The notes under the pieces were generated by a model. It was not told the origin of the DNA, did no database searches, and was given only the letters and a program-made list of their open reading frames with translations. From Ignavibacteriales bacterium (GTDB lineage Bacteria; Bacteroidota; Ignavibacteria; UBA10030), in the NCBI GenBank assembly GCA_026390595.1, contig JAPLFQ010000020.1, forward strand, positions 313,763 through 377,762: a stretch of DNA of 64,000 bases. The letters are read 5' to 3'. The translations under genes and the position numbers were made by a program. Shown one piece after another: positions 34,047 to 43,571 of the stretch. Within the stretch, counting starts at the first letter, position 1; each line of letters opens with the position of its first letter.

Positions 34047-35222
34047 TTGACATTGCGACAACCATTGATGGTGTGGGCTACCGCCCTGATAGGCTTCGTA
34101 GCGAGTTTCTCGGGCGTTAACCATTTCCCGGGCACGAACCTCGATTCCAGCGTAAACGGGCCGCATGTTTCCCGGGTCGATGAGATCTACGCCCCCTTCG
34201 ATACGCTCCGAACCGATTTGCAGGATTATATCTGGCCGACCAACGCCAGCACGAACATCACATCGTCGTTTGCCGACTACCGTCGCACTCATCTGCACGA
34301 AGGAATCGACATATCGACAAACAATCAGAAGGGCTACCCCGTTTATGCGGCCCGTGACGGCTACGTGAGCCGCATTTTCATCTCGCGTCGCGGATACGGC
34401 AAGATGCTCTACGTCCGGCATCATGACGGCTACGTCACCATGTATGCGCACCTCCAGCGGTTTTTCGACCCCATCGAGAAGTACGCTAAACAGCTCCAGA
34501 AACAGAACCGGAGGTATTCCCTGGAGGTCGATATCGACACATCACTGTTTCGTGTCTCAAAAGGAGACCTGATCGCTTACACCGGCGACACAGGAATCGG
34601 TTCGGCTCATCTCCATTTCGAGGTACGGGATTCGTCGTCCAATCCAATCAATCCGTTCCTCCTGCCGCAGATTTCTGCTGCCATCAGGGATGTCGTTCCA
34701 CCGGTGTATCATATGGTCGCTTTCACCCCGCTTTCCGGGTCTGCCAAGATCCAACGAAGGCACAAGACGTGGGTGAGTGACGCTCAGATGGAGTCATCAG
34801 GCAATTTTGTACTCCCTCATCCGATACAGCTCTCCGGGTCGATAGGCGTCAGCGTCAGCGTCACAGATCAGGCCGATGTACTTCGCTACCGGACCGGAGC
34901 CTACAGGTTCGAGATGTACATCGATGGTCAGCCGGTCTTCAGTTCAGTGAAAAAGTACATCCTCGAAAGAGAAGCGCATCAGGTCATGGCGTATTATGAC
35001 AGGAACCTGCTCCGGGCGAGAAAGGGTCGATTCGAAAAGCTGTATATCGAATCCGGCAATCGTCTCTCGTTCTACAATCGCCTTCCTGAAGGGGCCGGTT
35101 CGATCGAGGCGTCTGACCTCGAACCCGGAGACCACGAGCTCAAGATCATCACGTGGGATCTCGCAGGCAACGAATCAACGCTGACCGCGATTCTTACAGT
35201 CAGCAAGCCGCAAACCCGCTAG
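34047..35222 (+). CDS. M23 family zinc peptidase (LytM domain)
   Basis: A 391-residue exported M23 peptidase-like protein for peptidoglycan cross-links. An N-terminal hydrophobic segment is followed by the LytM domain with zinc ligands His84 and Asp88 ('HLHEGID'), His188 and His190 ('SAHLHFEV') and the accessory His135 ('YAHL'). Residues about 200-391 form a beta-rich C-terminal domain. Start is uncertain: a TTG at 34047 has a GGGG-containing site upstream, while the ATG at 34068 opens into the signal peptide but has no ribosome site. All ligands are present, so it should be active. Confidence 0.88.
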   Translation: MTLRQPLMVWATALIGFVASFSGVNHFPGTNLDSSVNGPHVSRVDEIYAPFDTLRTDLQDYIWPTNASTNITSSFADYRRTHLHEGIDISTNNQKGYPVYAARDGYVSRIFISRRGYGKMLYVRHHDGYVTMYAHLQRFFDPIEKYAKQLQKQNRRYSLEVDIDTSLFRVSKGDLIAYTGDTGIGSAHLHFEVRDSSSNPINPFLLPQISAAIRDVVPPVYHMVAFTPLSGSAKIQRRHKTWVSDAQMESSGNFVLPHPIQLSGSIGVSVSVTDQADVLRYRTGAYRFEMYIDGQPVFSSVKKYILEREAHQVMAYYDRNLLRARKGRFEKLYIESGNRLSFYNRLPEGAGSIEASDLEPGDHELKIITWDLAGNESTLTAILTVSKPQTR

Positions 35223-35377
35223 CAGCTTCTCGACCGCCAGTCTGCTCTCACCGAGCACGATCCTCCACGGCCCCCTCGTTGATTTATACGCGGATTTTTT
35301 GTTTATTTCCAGCAGCGAGGTATTTGTTCGTCCATCCGCTGGACCGAGGATATCCGCAATCCGTTTGCAGGGACCCG

Positions 35378-35833
35378 ATGAACGTGAGCCGAAATCCATG
35401 GTTGCTCGCAATTTCCTTCTTTCTTACGCTCAGTGCGTGTGTTGACAGGGGGAATCAGCCGGTCGACAGTTGGCAACCCGGGGGTGCACCCGCGACATAC
35501 GCCTACAGGGCGTTCAACTCAGCAAGGAATGTCGCGGTCAACGGCACGATGACGGTAACACAGCTCGACACGATATCTGTCACCGGAACCTGGTCTTTCG
35601 TCGCAGTCCTGCCGGCGGAGACGATCGGTCCACAGGTTGGAACGGGCACATTGACGGGGACGACGCAGAAATCGTCGATCTCCATCAACCTGAACCCCGG
35701 CTGGGCCGACAACAACGTGTTCCTTCAAGGGACCGTCTCCTCGGACCGCATCACCGGCCGATGGATGTGGTCCACGTTCATCGGGCCGACGGCGGAGGGT
35801 GCGTTCGAAGCAGTCAGGGATTTTTCGAAATAG
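35378..35833 (+). CDS. small hypothetical lipoprotein
   Basis: A 151-residue lipoprotein with lipobox 'LSAC' (signal 'LLAISFFLTLSAC') and a mature beta-rich domain of alternating hydrophobic and polar residues ('NGTMTVTQLDTISVTGTWSF', 'RITGRWMWSTFIGP') like small lipocalin-like or META-type folds. The frame is open far upstream, but the signal peptide fixes the start at 35378. Function unknown. Confidence 0.72.
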   Translation: MNVSRNPWLLAISFFLTLSACVDRGNQPVDSWQPGGAPATYAYRAFNSARNVAVNGTMTVTQLDTISVTGTWSFVAVLPAETIGPQVGTGTLTGTTQKSSISINLNPGWADNNVFLQGTVSSDRITGRWMWSTFIGPTAEGAFEAVRDFSK

Positions 35834-35931
35834 ACATCAAGCTACTGATCCGAAGAAACATACGTTCGCCAATCGCCGGGTAGCTTCTCAGCTCCCCTTT
35901 TTTTTCATCATCACTCAACGTAAGAACAGGA

Positions 35932-38643
35932 ATGCAGGAACTCTCGAAAGCATACAACCCGAAGGATGTTGAGGACAAGTGGTACGAGTATTGGGAATCG
36001 CACGGGCTTTTTCACGCAACCGTCAAGAAGGACCGCACGCCATACACGGTGGTCATTCCCCCTCCGAATATTACCGGTATTCTGACTATGGGACACGTTC
36101 TGAACAACACGATTCAGGACATCCTTGTCAGATGGAAACGCATGCTGGGCTTCGAAGCATGTTGGGTTCCGGGCACGGACCATGCCGGAATCGCAACACA
36201 GAATGCCGTCGAGAAAGCACTCGCAAAGGACGGCCTCAGGCGTCATGACCTGGGCCGCGAGAAATTCGTGAACCGCGTCTGGGAATGGAAGGAACAGTAC
36301 GGCGGCACCATCATCAAGCAGCTGAGAAAACTCGGAACTTCGTGCGACTGGGAACGCGAACGGTTCACGATGGACGAAGGGTTATCCGACGCCGTGAAAG
36401 AAGTCTTCGTCAGGATGTTCGACAAGGGGTTGATCTACCGCGGAAAATACATCGTCAACTGGTGCACGTTTCATCAGACCGCGCTTAGCGACGACGAGGT
36501 CGATCACTCAGAGTCGAACGGAAACCTCTGGCACATCCGCTACCCGATCGAGGGGACACAGGAATTCGCCGTCGTCGCGACGACGCGCCCCGAGACGATG
36601 CTCGGTGATACTGCCATCGCGGTGAACCCGCGCGACACGCGTTACGAATCGATCGTCGGCAAGTACGCCATCCTTCCCCTTGTTGGCCGCAGGATCCCGA
36701 TCATCGCAGACGACTACGTTGACGAATCATTTGGAACGGGCATGGTGAAAGTGACCCCCGCCCACGATCCCAACGACTTTCTGATCGGCCAGCGGCACAA
36801 CCTCGAACAGATCAACATCCTTGACGAGAAAGGATTCCTGAACGAGGCTGTTCCGCAACAGTACTCTGGCATCGATCGCTTCCAGGGACGGAAAAAGGTT
36901 GTGCAGGACCTCGAAGAACAGGGCTTCCTTGTGAAGGTCGAGCCGTACACACACAACGTGGGAAAATGCTATCGATGCCACACGGTCATCGAACCGTATC
37001 TCTCCGACCAGTGGTTCGTGAAGATGAAACCGCTTGCCGAACCGGCGCTGCGCGTCGTGCAACAGGGGAACGTGCGCTTCCATCCGCAGCGGTGGGAAAA
37101 AGTGTACGACCACTGGATGACAAACATCCGCGACTGGTGCATCTCACGGCAAATCTGGTGGGGACATCGTATACCTGTGTTCTACGCGCCGGACAGAACC
37201 TTCACTGCTGCACGCAACGAGGACGAGGCGCGAACAAGACTCGGCCTCGATTCCAGCGTCCCGGTGACACAGGACGAGGATGTGCTCGACACGTGGTTCT
37301 CCTCGTGGCTCTGGCCGTTCTCGATCCTCGGATGGCCGAACGACAATGAGGACCTGCGGTACTTCAACCCGACGAGCACGCTCGTCACCGGTCCCGACAT
37401 TATTTTCTTCTGGGTCGCACGCATGATCATGGCCAACATGGAATTCATGCGCGGTGAACCGGGGCCGAACGGGAAACCCCGGGCGACGGACGAAGAGCTA
37501 GTCCCCTTCAGGGATGTGTACTTCACGAGCATTATCCGTGACGCCGAGGGACGCAAAATGAGCAAGTCACTCGGCAATTCGCCCGACCCGCTTGATGTGA
37601 TCGATCAATACGGGGCAGACGCGCTCCGCTTCACGATAGCGTTCCTCTCGCCCCTCGGCCAGGATGTTCTGTTCTCCAACGAGAAGTGCGAAATCGGCAG
37701 AAACTTCGCCAACAAAATCTGGAACGCGGGACGCTTCCTTCTCATGAACAAGGCTGAGCTGTTCGGCACCGACGAGGCCAACCTGGAGTCACTGCCCGAA
37801 ACCCAGCTCGATCTTGCAGACCGGTGGATTCTTTCGCGGCTCCATCATTCGATCGAACATTTCAATTCCACGTTGAATGAGTTTCATCTCAACGAATCGA
37901 GCAAAGTGCTGTACGACTTCATCTGGCATGATTTCTGTGATTGGTATGTGGAGCTTGTCAAAACGCGGTTCTACGGCGACGAACCCGCGGAAACGAAGAA
38001 GATCGTCCTTGCACGATCCCTCTGGGTTTTCGACCAGGCCATGCGGTTGCTCCACCCGGTCATGCCGTTTATCACCGAGGAATTGTGGCAACATCTCACG
38101 GCACGCAACGGGCAATCCCTGATGCGGGCTTCCTTCCCTGCCGTCGATGAGCGCTGGATAGATCAGAAGACGGAAGATGAGATGACATTTGTTCAGAATG
38201 TCATCAACGCGGTGCGCAATATACGCGGAGAGAACAATATCGCACCGTCGAAGGAGATCAGACTTCAGGTCCGTCTTGCTGAGGGCGCGAATGTGCAGAT
38301 ATTTCAGACATATGAAAAGTACATGAGCAAACTCGCCCGCGTCTCCGGCATCGAGATCCTCGCTTCAGGAGCCAAACCCACACTCGCGTCAAGCGCAGTC
38401 GTCGACGGGTCGGAGATATTCGTGCCGCTCGAAGGGCTCATCGACCTCGATGCAGAGCGGGGCAGGCTCGAAAAGGAAATCGCCCGGCTGCAACAGGCTG
38501 TCGAGGCGACGGAGCGAAAGCTCGCCAATTCCTCGTTCGTCGATCGCGCACCGAAAGAGGTCGTCGATCGGGAACACGAAAAGCTCTCCTCCTTCAAGGC
38601 AACGATCGAGAAGCTGAGAACAAATGTAGAACATCTCTCCTAG
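35932..38643 (+). CDS. valS: valyl-tRNA synthetase
   Basis: A 903-residue class I aminoacyl-tRNA synthetase that charges tRNA-Val. The N-terminal 'PPPNITGILTMGHVLN' carries the HIGH motif in the form TMGH; 'GRKMSKSLGNSPDPLD' is the KMSKS loop. An editing domain (about 200-340), the anticodon-binding helical domain and a C-terminal coiled coil ('RLEKEIARLQQAVEATERKL') are present. An eight-T run (35898-35905) lies just upstream. A 9-bp stem-loop (38657-38687) follows the stop. Confidence 0.97.
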   Translation: MQELSKAYNPKDVEDKWYEYWESHGLFHATVKKDRTPYTVVIPPPNITGILTMGHVLNNTIQDILVRWKRMLGFEACWVPGTDHAGIATQNAVEKALAKDGLRRHDLGREKFVNRVWEWKEQYGGTIIKQLRKLGTSCDWERERFTMDEGLSDAVKEVFVRMFDKGLIYRGKYIVNWCTFHQTALSDDEVDHSESNGNLWHIRYPIEGTQEFAVVATTRPETMLGDTAIAVNPRDTRYESIVGKYAILPLVGRRIPIIADDYVDESFGTGMVKVTPAHDPNDFLIGQRHNLEQINILDEKGFLNEAVPQQYSGIDRFQGRKKVVQDLEEQGFLVKVEPYTHNVGKCYRCHTVIEPYLSDQWFVKMKPLAEPALRVVQQGNVRFHPQRWEKVYDHWMTNIRDWCISRQIWWGHRIPVFYAPDRTFTAARNEDEARTRLGLDSSVPVTQDEDVLDTWFSSWLWPFSILGWPNDNEDLRYFNPTSTLVTGPDIIFFWVARMIMANMEFMRGEPGPNGKPRATDEELVPFRDVYFTSIIRDAEGRKMSKSLGNSPDPLDVIDQYGADALRFTIAFLSPLGQDVLFSNEKCEIGRNFANKIWNAGRFLLMNKAELFGTDEANLESLPETQLDLADRWILSRLHHSIEHFNSTLNEFHLNESSKVLYDFIWHDFCDWYVELVKTRFYGDEPAETKKIVLARSLWVFDQAMRLLHPVMPFITEELWQHLTARNGQSLMRASFPAVDERWIDQKTEDEMTFVQNVINAVRNIRGENNIAPSKEIRLQVRLAEGANVQIFQTYEKYMSKLARVSGIEILASGAKPTLASSAVVDGSEIFVPLEGLIDLDAERGRLEKEIARLQQAVEATERKLANSSFVDRAPKEVVDREHEKLSSFKATIEKLRTNVEHLS

Positions 38644-38656
38644 TCCTGTGAAAGAC

Positions 38657-38687
38657 CGGAACGGGGTATTCTCGGCATCCCGTTCCG
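38657..38687 (+). terminator. stem-loop after valS
   Basis: CGGAACGGG (38657-38665) pairs with CCCGTTCCG (38679-38687), 13-nt loop, 13 bp after the valS stop; only weak U content follows. Confidence 0.5.
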
Positions 38688-38706
38688 CTTCATCGAAGGA
38701 ACTTCC

Positions 38707-39117
38707 ATGGTTTCCCAAACATTCATTTACCTCGGCGAACTCCGCTGCAAGGCCACGCATGGCCCGAGCAGCGTCGAACTTGTGACCGATGCGCCAACCG
38801 ATAATCAGGGGCGCGGTGAGAGCTTCTCCCCCACGGATCTCGTCGTCACCGCCCTCTCGACATGCACAGTCACCACCATGGGGATCGTGGCGCAGCGCGA
38901 CAGTGTCAACCTCGATGGAACGAGAGTGTATGCCGAAAAACACATGAGCACCGATGCCCCCCGGCGCATCGCCCGCGTCGTCATGAAGATCGATTTCCCG
39001 AAGGGTATCGCGCGCGACTACCGCCAGAAGCTGGAATACAGCGGACGCACGTGTCCCGTCGCAAAGAGCCTCCACCCGGACGTAACACTCGATCTGTTGT
39101 TTTCGTATCCTGATTGA
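38707..39117 (+). CDS. OsmC family protein
   Basis: A 136-residue OsmC/YhfA-type protein, a family of peroxide- and osmotic-stress thiol peroxidases. It has the conserved 'FSPTDLVVTALSTCT' segment with the first redox Cys and 'RTCPVAKSLHPDV' with the second Cys near the C-terminus. GAAGGAAC lies just before the ATG. Confidence 0.9.
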   Translation: MVSQTFIYLGELRCKATHGPSSVELVTDAPTDNQGRGESFSPTDLVVTALSTCTVTTMGIVAQRDSVNLDGTRVYAEKHMSTDAPRRIARVVMKIDFPKGIARDYRQKLEYSGRTCPVAKSLHPDVTLDLLFSYPD

Positions 39118-39180
39118 CACCTCATACTCCCAAACCGGGAGACCTCATGTATTCACCACAGGTGAGAACAGGAGCCCTCG

Positions 39181-40245
39181 ATGAAGCAAGTTTTTGCTCT
39201 TCTATCTTTCATATCTCTCACGCTCGTCTTCTCTTCCTGCTCATCGTACGTCCTGAAAGAAGCCTACCCGACGTTGAACGACGGCCAGTATGACTCGGAG
39301 TTCCCGTACCGGGGATGCTCGCAGCAGCTCGAGGAAATTGCGCAAACGGTGAAACGCGTCACGATCATGGTGCATTACAAGACCTATTCGTTCCGGCGGG
39401 AAGATTCTGTTCGCGTTCAGGACATCACCGGGGATTTCCTTGACAGGCAGGAAACTCTTGCGGCCTACCAGCACCACTCGACCGCAGGCACGGGAACGGT
39501 CATCTATGTCGAGAACGGAAAAGTCGCTCTCATAACCTGCTCTCACGTTGTAGACTTCTCCGACACGGTCACTACCCGTTACGTGGGAGCGGACTTCAAG
39601 CTTACGCCGTTTATCCGCACAATCTCTGTGAAAACCAATCAGCTCATCTTCCTCAATGAGGTGGGAGGCGGGATCGCGCTTGACATTCTCGCTCTTGACC
39701 GCACTGCCGACCTCGCCATTCTTGGCCAAACGGTCGAGCCTCATCAAACCGCGAACCTCCGCGTCTTCTCCTATCCCCTGGGAAAATCAAAGGAGCTCGA
39801 GTGGGGATCGTTTGTGTATGTTTTTGGATATCCGGCTGGGTACAGAATGGTCACGAAGGGAATCGTCAGTCTTTCAGCCAAACCACAGGGCTCGTTCGTC
39901 GTCGATGCAGTCGTCTCGCCGGGGGCCAGCGGCTCAATCGCTCTTGCTATCCGAGACGGAGTACCCCATTTTGAACTTGTCGGCATGATCAAGATGATCC
40001 CAGCACAGACTTCGTACATCCTCACCCCCTCGAAGGACGGAGACGTCGAGTACGACCCCGTGGAACCGTACCATGGAGATATGTTTGTTCAAAGAAAAGC
40101 GGAGATCCAGCAGGGGATTGCCGTGGCAATACCGACTGAGGCAATTGTTGCGTTCGTTGAGAAGAACCAATCGCGCCTCGCGCAAAGAGGATACAACCTG
40201 ATTTCGTGGATCAGACCCGCGAAGATAGAATCCAAAGCGAAGTAG
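39181..40245 (+). CDS. trypsin-like serine protease lipoprotein
   Basis: A 354-residue lipoprotein (lipobox 'FSSC', Cys20) with a trypsin-like domain. The full catalytic triad is visible: His122 ('CSHVVD'), Asp177 ('TADLAIL') and Ser250 ('GASGS'). It differs from DegP/HtrA by lacking a PDZ domain. The extended loops and C-terminal ~100 residues have no recognised domain. It should sit on a membrane facing the periplasm or surface. Function is likely envelope protein quality control or processing, by inference. Confidence 0.83.
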   Translation: MKQVFALLSFISLTLVFSSCSSYVLKEAYPTLNDGQYDSEFPYRGCSQQLEEIAQTVKRVTIMVHYKTYSFRREDSVRVQDITGDFLDRQETLAAYQHHSTAGTGTVIYVENGKVALITCSHVVDFSDTVTTRYVGADFKLTPFIRTISVKTNQLIFLNEVGGGIALDILALDRTADLAILGQTVEPHQTANLRVFSYPLGKSKELEWGSFVYVFGYPAGYRMVTKGIVSLSAKPQGSFVVDAVVSPGASGSIALAIRDGVPHFELVGMIKMIPAQTSYILTPSKDGDVEYDPVEPYHGDMFVQRKAEIQQGIAVAIPTEAIVAFVEKNQSRLAQRGYNLISWIRPAKIESKAK

Positions 40246-40276
40246 ATCACAGAGAACACTCCAATCCAGCATACGC

Positions 40277-40789
40277 ATGACAACGCACCCAGAAGAAAAT
40301 CTCAGAATTGTACCGGCGACCAGAAATGACATACCGCTCATTCTTGCTCTGATCAGGGAGCTTGCCGAATACGAACGCCTGTCGCACGAAGTCGAGGCAA
40401 CGGAAGACCTGCTCACCGAGACTCTCTTCGGCGAACGCCCCTATGCGGAAGTCATCCTGGCATACTACGACGACCAGCCGGTGGGATATGCCTTGTTCTT
40501 TCATTCGTACTCGACCTTTCTCGGGAGACCCGGACTGTACCTCGAAGACCTCTTTGTCCGGCCGGCGCTTCGCGGCAAGGGAATTGGCAAAGCACTTCTC
40601 GCAACGCTCGCGGGAATTGCCGTCAAACGAACGTGCGGCCGTCTCGAGTGGGCAGTGCTGAACTGGAACGAGCCCGCAATCGGTTTCTACAAATCGCTCG
40701 GCGCCAAACCGATGGATACCTGGACGGTCTATCGTCTCACGGGGGATCCGCTGGAGCAGCTCGCGGGTTCCGCCGGTCGCCCTCTGTAG
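40277..40789 (+). CDS. GNAT acetyltransferase, SSAT-like
   Basis: A 170-residue GNAT enzyme resembling diamine/thialysine acetyltransferases of the SAT1 type: 'IRELAEYERLSHEVEATEDLL' at the N-terminus, 'GLYLEDLFVRPALRGKGIG' acetyl-CoA loop and 'EWAVLNWNEPAIGFYKSLGA'. Expected to acetylate a small amine. It lies between the protease lipoprotein and DNA polymerase IV. Confidence 0.88.
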   Translation: MTTHPEENLRIVPATRNDIPLILALIRELAEYERLSHEVEATEDLLTETLFGERPYAEVILAYYDDQPVGYALFFHSYSTFLGRPGLYLEDLFVRPALRGKGIGKALLATLAGIAVKRTCGRLEWAVLNWNEPAIGFYKSLGAKPMDTWTVYRLTGDPLEQLAGSAGRPL

Positions 40790-40808
40790 TCATCTCGGAC
40801 AGTTCTTA

Positions 40809-41966
40809 ATGTCTCTTGTGATTCGCTCTATCGCCCACCTCGACCTGGATTGCTTCTACGTCTCGGTGGAGAGGATCAAAGATCCGTCGCTCGTGGGGAG
40901 GCCTGTCGTTGTCGGCGGCACTCCGACGGGCCGCGGCGTCGTAGCCTCTGCATCGTATGAGGCACGCGCCTTCGGTGTCCGCTCTGCAATGCCGACTGCT
41001 GCCGCTCTGCGTCTCTGCCCTCATCTCACCATCGTCCGCGGACGTTTCGGCGACTACACGCACTACTCCAACAAACTGTACGAGCGAATCCTCGAGCTTG
41101 CCCCGGTCGTCGAACGTGCATCAATCGACGAAATGTACTTCGACCTGACCGGCTGCGAGTCCCTCTACCACAACGACCTCCCGGGGTTCATCAAGAGTCT
41201 GCAGCACATCGTCTGGAAAGAATTTCAACTCCCGTGCACGATTTCCCTCGCGTCCAACAAGGTTGTCGCAAAGATCTCTGCACAAACTGTGAAACCTGCA
41301 GGCGTGATCTACGTGCCGCACGGCACCGAGCGGGAGTTCCTCGCCCCGCTTCCTATCGATGCCATCCCGGGTGTCGGGAAGAAAACCGGCGAGATACTCC
41401 GGAAGAAGGGGTTCGCGACAGTCGCAGACATTCAGAAGACTTCGCAAGACAAGCTCCAACGCATCCTTGGCAACCATGGCCTCTGGATTCACGATGTCGC
41501 GAACGGACTCGGACCCGACGAGCTTTCGACGGAGCACGAGCGAAAGAGCATCGGCAATGAAGAAACGTTTGCCCGTGACATCTCCGACCGGAACGAATTG
41601 AAGAAGATCATATTCTCCCTGACCGAGGAAGTGTGTTCCTCGCTTCGCTATCGTCATCTGAAAGCGCGCACGTTTACACTCAAGCTCCGATATGCAGACT
41701 TCGACACCATCACTCGTGCGACAACCATCGAACCGGCGGACGACGACACCATCGTGTTCAAGACAATCTGCGAACTGTTTGAGGTATCCTATGCGCGGCG
41801 CATCGGCATCCGACTCCTCGGTGTCCGCGCCTCCCATCTGGTTGATGAAAAACAGCTCGAACTCTCCTTGTTCCCCGAAACCGGCAAGCGCGCACAGATG
41901 CTGGATGCCGTCGACAAACTCCGTAAGAAATTCGGAGATGACGTCATTCATGTCGGCGGGCATTGA
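40809..41966 (+). CDS. dinB: DNA polymerase IV
   Basis: A 385-residue Y-family translesion polymerase. The catalytic carboxylates lie in 'HLDLDCFYVSVE' (10-21) and 'SIDEMYFDLTG'; the helix-hairpin-helix 'PGVGKKTGEILRKKG' and the little-finger domain follow. The C-terminus ('QLELSLFPETGKR') resembles a beta-clamp-binding motif (QLxLF-like). It begins 19 bp after the GNAT gene. No LexA-type SOS box is obvious upstream. Confidence 0.95.
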   Translation: MSLVIRSIAHLDLDCFYVSVERIKDPSLVGRPVVVGGTPTGRGVVASASYEARAFGVRSAMPTAAALRLCPHLTIVRGRFGDYTHYSNKLYERILELAPVVERASIDEMYFDLTGCESLYHNDLPGFIKSLQHIVWKEFQLPCTISLASNKVVAKISAQTVKPAGVIYVPHGTEREFLAPLPIDAIPGVGKKTGEILRKKGFATVADIQKTSQDKLQRILGNHGLWIHDVANGLGPDELSTEHERKSIGNEETFARDISDRNELKKIIFSLTEEVCSSLRYRHLKARTFTLKLRYADFDTITRATTIEPADDDTIVFKTICELFEVSYARRIGIRLLGVRASHLVDEKQLELSLFPETGKRAQMLDAVDKLRKKFGDDVIHVGGH

Positions 41967-42070
41967 CGCCCGGGCTCCACGTTGCGGCCGGGAACGGATT
42001 CGCACGTCTCTCCGTTCTACGGGTATCCAGGCCAACCCACTACACTACACACCGTATCAAGGAGATACTC

Positions 42071-42667
42071 ATGTCGAACGCATCACACCGCTTTACCTCA
42101 CTTCGCGCGCTGCTTGCTGGAATGGCGCTCTTTCTTTCAATTCAGGCCGGGACAGCGAATGCGACAGATGGTCCGAAGTCCGCGTTTATTCAGGACATGC
42201 TCGGTCAGTTGGAGCGCGTCAAGGGGCAGATCGTGTCTCTCGAAAGCGCAATCCCGCAGGATAAGGCCAACTGGCGCCCCGCCGATGGAGTTCGCTCAAT
42301 CAGCGAGGTGTATCTGCACATTGCCGGAAGCAATTACTTCCTGATGAGCTTCACAGGGTCAAAGCTGCCTGCTAGTTCGAAAATTGACGAAAAAGGTACG
42401 ACCGACAAGGCGAAGATTGCTGACGCACTGAAAGCTTCGTTCGACTGGACAAAAGAAGAGGTCTCAAAGCTGACCGATGCGGACCTTGACAAGCAGGTTG
42501 CGTTTTTCGGCGGGAAATCATCCGTCAGGAATGTCCTGTTCGTGCTCCTGAGTCACTTGCATGAACATCTGGGTCAATCAATCGCGTATGCCCGCTCTAA
42601 TGGCGTTGTTCCCCCGTGGTCAGAGGAACAACAGGCAGCACTGAAGGACGCAATGAAGAAGAAGTAA
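42071..42667 (+). CDS. exported DinB-fold protein
   Basis: A 198-residue protein of the DinB/YfiT four-helix metal-binding fold, unrelated to the polymerase before it. 'EVYLHIAGSNYFL' and 'LLSHLHEHLGQSIAYAR' carry the His ligands typical of the family. A signal peptide ('LLAGMALFLSIQAGTANA') indicates export, common for FCB members. AAGGAG before the ATG at 42071 sets the start; the open frame upstream is not coding. Function unknown, possibly thiol transfer or metal-dependent hydrolysis. Confidence 0.85.
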   Translation: MSNASHRFTSLRALLAGMALFLSIQAGTANATDGPKSAFIQDMLGQLERVKGQIVSLESAIPQDKANWRPADGVRSISEVYLHIAGSNYFLMSFTGSKLPASSKIDEKGTTDKAKIADALKASFDWTKEEVSKLTDADLDKQVAFFGGKSSVRNVLFVLLSHLHEHLGQSIAYARSNGVVPPWSEEQQAALKDAMKKK

Positions 42668-42689
42668 TGCTCGTACGCTGGAACGGAGT

Positions 42690-42727
42690 CTGCGGATCCT
42701 CTGTCCTTTGAAAAAGAGGGACCGCAG
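42690..42727. terminator. stem-loop between convergent genes
   Basis: CTGCGG (42690-42695) pairs with CCGCAG (42722-42727), and CCTCT (42698-42702) with AGAGG (42715-42719). It sits between the DinB-fold gene (plus) and the 63-residue membrane protein gene (minus). Confidence 0.5.
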
Positions 42728-42794
42728 GCTTTCCTTCCATCCCCTCTGAACTCCCGCCCCTCCGTTTTCCTGTATCTCTCTGATGAAGGGTCAA

Positions 42795-42986
42795 TCAAAG
42801 CCGCCGCAGAATGCTGGCAGGCAGCAGAATGATTGCTTCAATCAAACCAAGAGCCCCTTTGACAGCCACTCCGGCCAGTCGGAATGGAAGCAAGAAGAGC
42901 CATGCAAGCGGATACAATATCAGGGCGGCCAGCGCAATCGGCCAGCAGAGAATCAGAAGTATCAGCCAAAGAAGAAATTTCGTCAT
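42795..42986 (-). CDS. small two-helix membrane protein
   Basis: A 63-residue protein that is almost wholly hydrophobic: helix one 'LLWLILLILCWPIALAAL', helix two 'LAWLFLLPFRLAGVAVKGAL', then an amphipathic tail. AAGGAGG 5-6 nt before the ATG at 42986 is the best ribosome site in the neighbourhood and supports it as a real gene. Function unknown. Confidence 0.7.
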   Translation of the reverse strand: MTKFLLWLILLILCWPIALAALILYPLAWLFLLPFRLAGVAVKGALGLIEAIILLPASILRRL

Positions 42987-43124
42987 AGAAGCCTCCTTCT
43001 TTGAGTTACGGCGCATCCCGCCGGGTGTTGCACTCGCCTCCAGTCAATCACTCGTTGACCGTTTTCGGTTTTTTACCTACTATGAGGGGAACATTCTCTT
43101 CCTTTCACATCGCGAAGTGCTCCG

Positions 43125-43550
43125 ATGGCGCGCGTCAAACTGGATCTCCCTGAAAGCCCCGTCTTTGCCGCAACGGTCCCCGTCCGTATCACCGATCTCA
43201 ACTACGGGGGGCATGTCGGCAACGATTCCATGCTTTCGATCTTGCATGAAGCCCGAGTACAATTCCTGACCCACTTCGGGTTTACCGAGCGCAACATCGG
43301 GGGGAGAGGCATCATCATGTCAGATGCGGTCATCATCTACAAGTCCGAGGTCTTCTACGGCACAACGCTGACGATCGAATTGGGCGTGACGGACCTTTAT
43401 GCGCATGGAACGGATCTCACGTACAGAGTGCTGGATGGGGAAAAAGAAATTGCCCGGGCAAAGACAGGGATCGTATTTTTCGATTACGAGAAGCGAAAGA
43501 TCGCTCAGATGCCTGAAGAATTCAAATCCTTGTTCGTTCCACACACGTGA
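43125..43550 (+). CDS. acyl-CoA thioesterase, hotdog fold
   Basis: A 141-residue hotdog-fold thioesterase of the 4-hydroxybenzoyl-CoA thioesterase (4HBT/YbgC) type. The active-site segment 'VRITDLNYGGHVGNDSML' has the expected Asp and the 'GHVxN' pattern. It would hydrolyse acyl-CoA or acyl-ACP; substrate unknown. The following DUF885 gene begins 21 bp later. Confidence 0.88.
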   Translation: MARVKLDLPESPVFAATVPVRITDLNYGGHVGNDSMLSILHEARVQFLTHFGFTERNIGGRGIIMSDAVIIYKSEVFYGTTLTIELGVTDLYAHGTDLTYRVLDGEKEIARAKTGIVFFDYEKRKIAQMPEEFKSLFVPHT

Positions 43551-43571
43551 CGCGAGAGAAGTGATACACCG

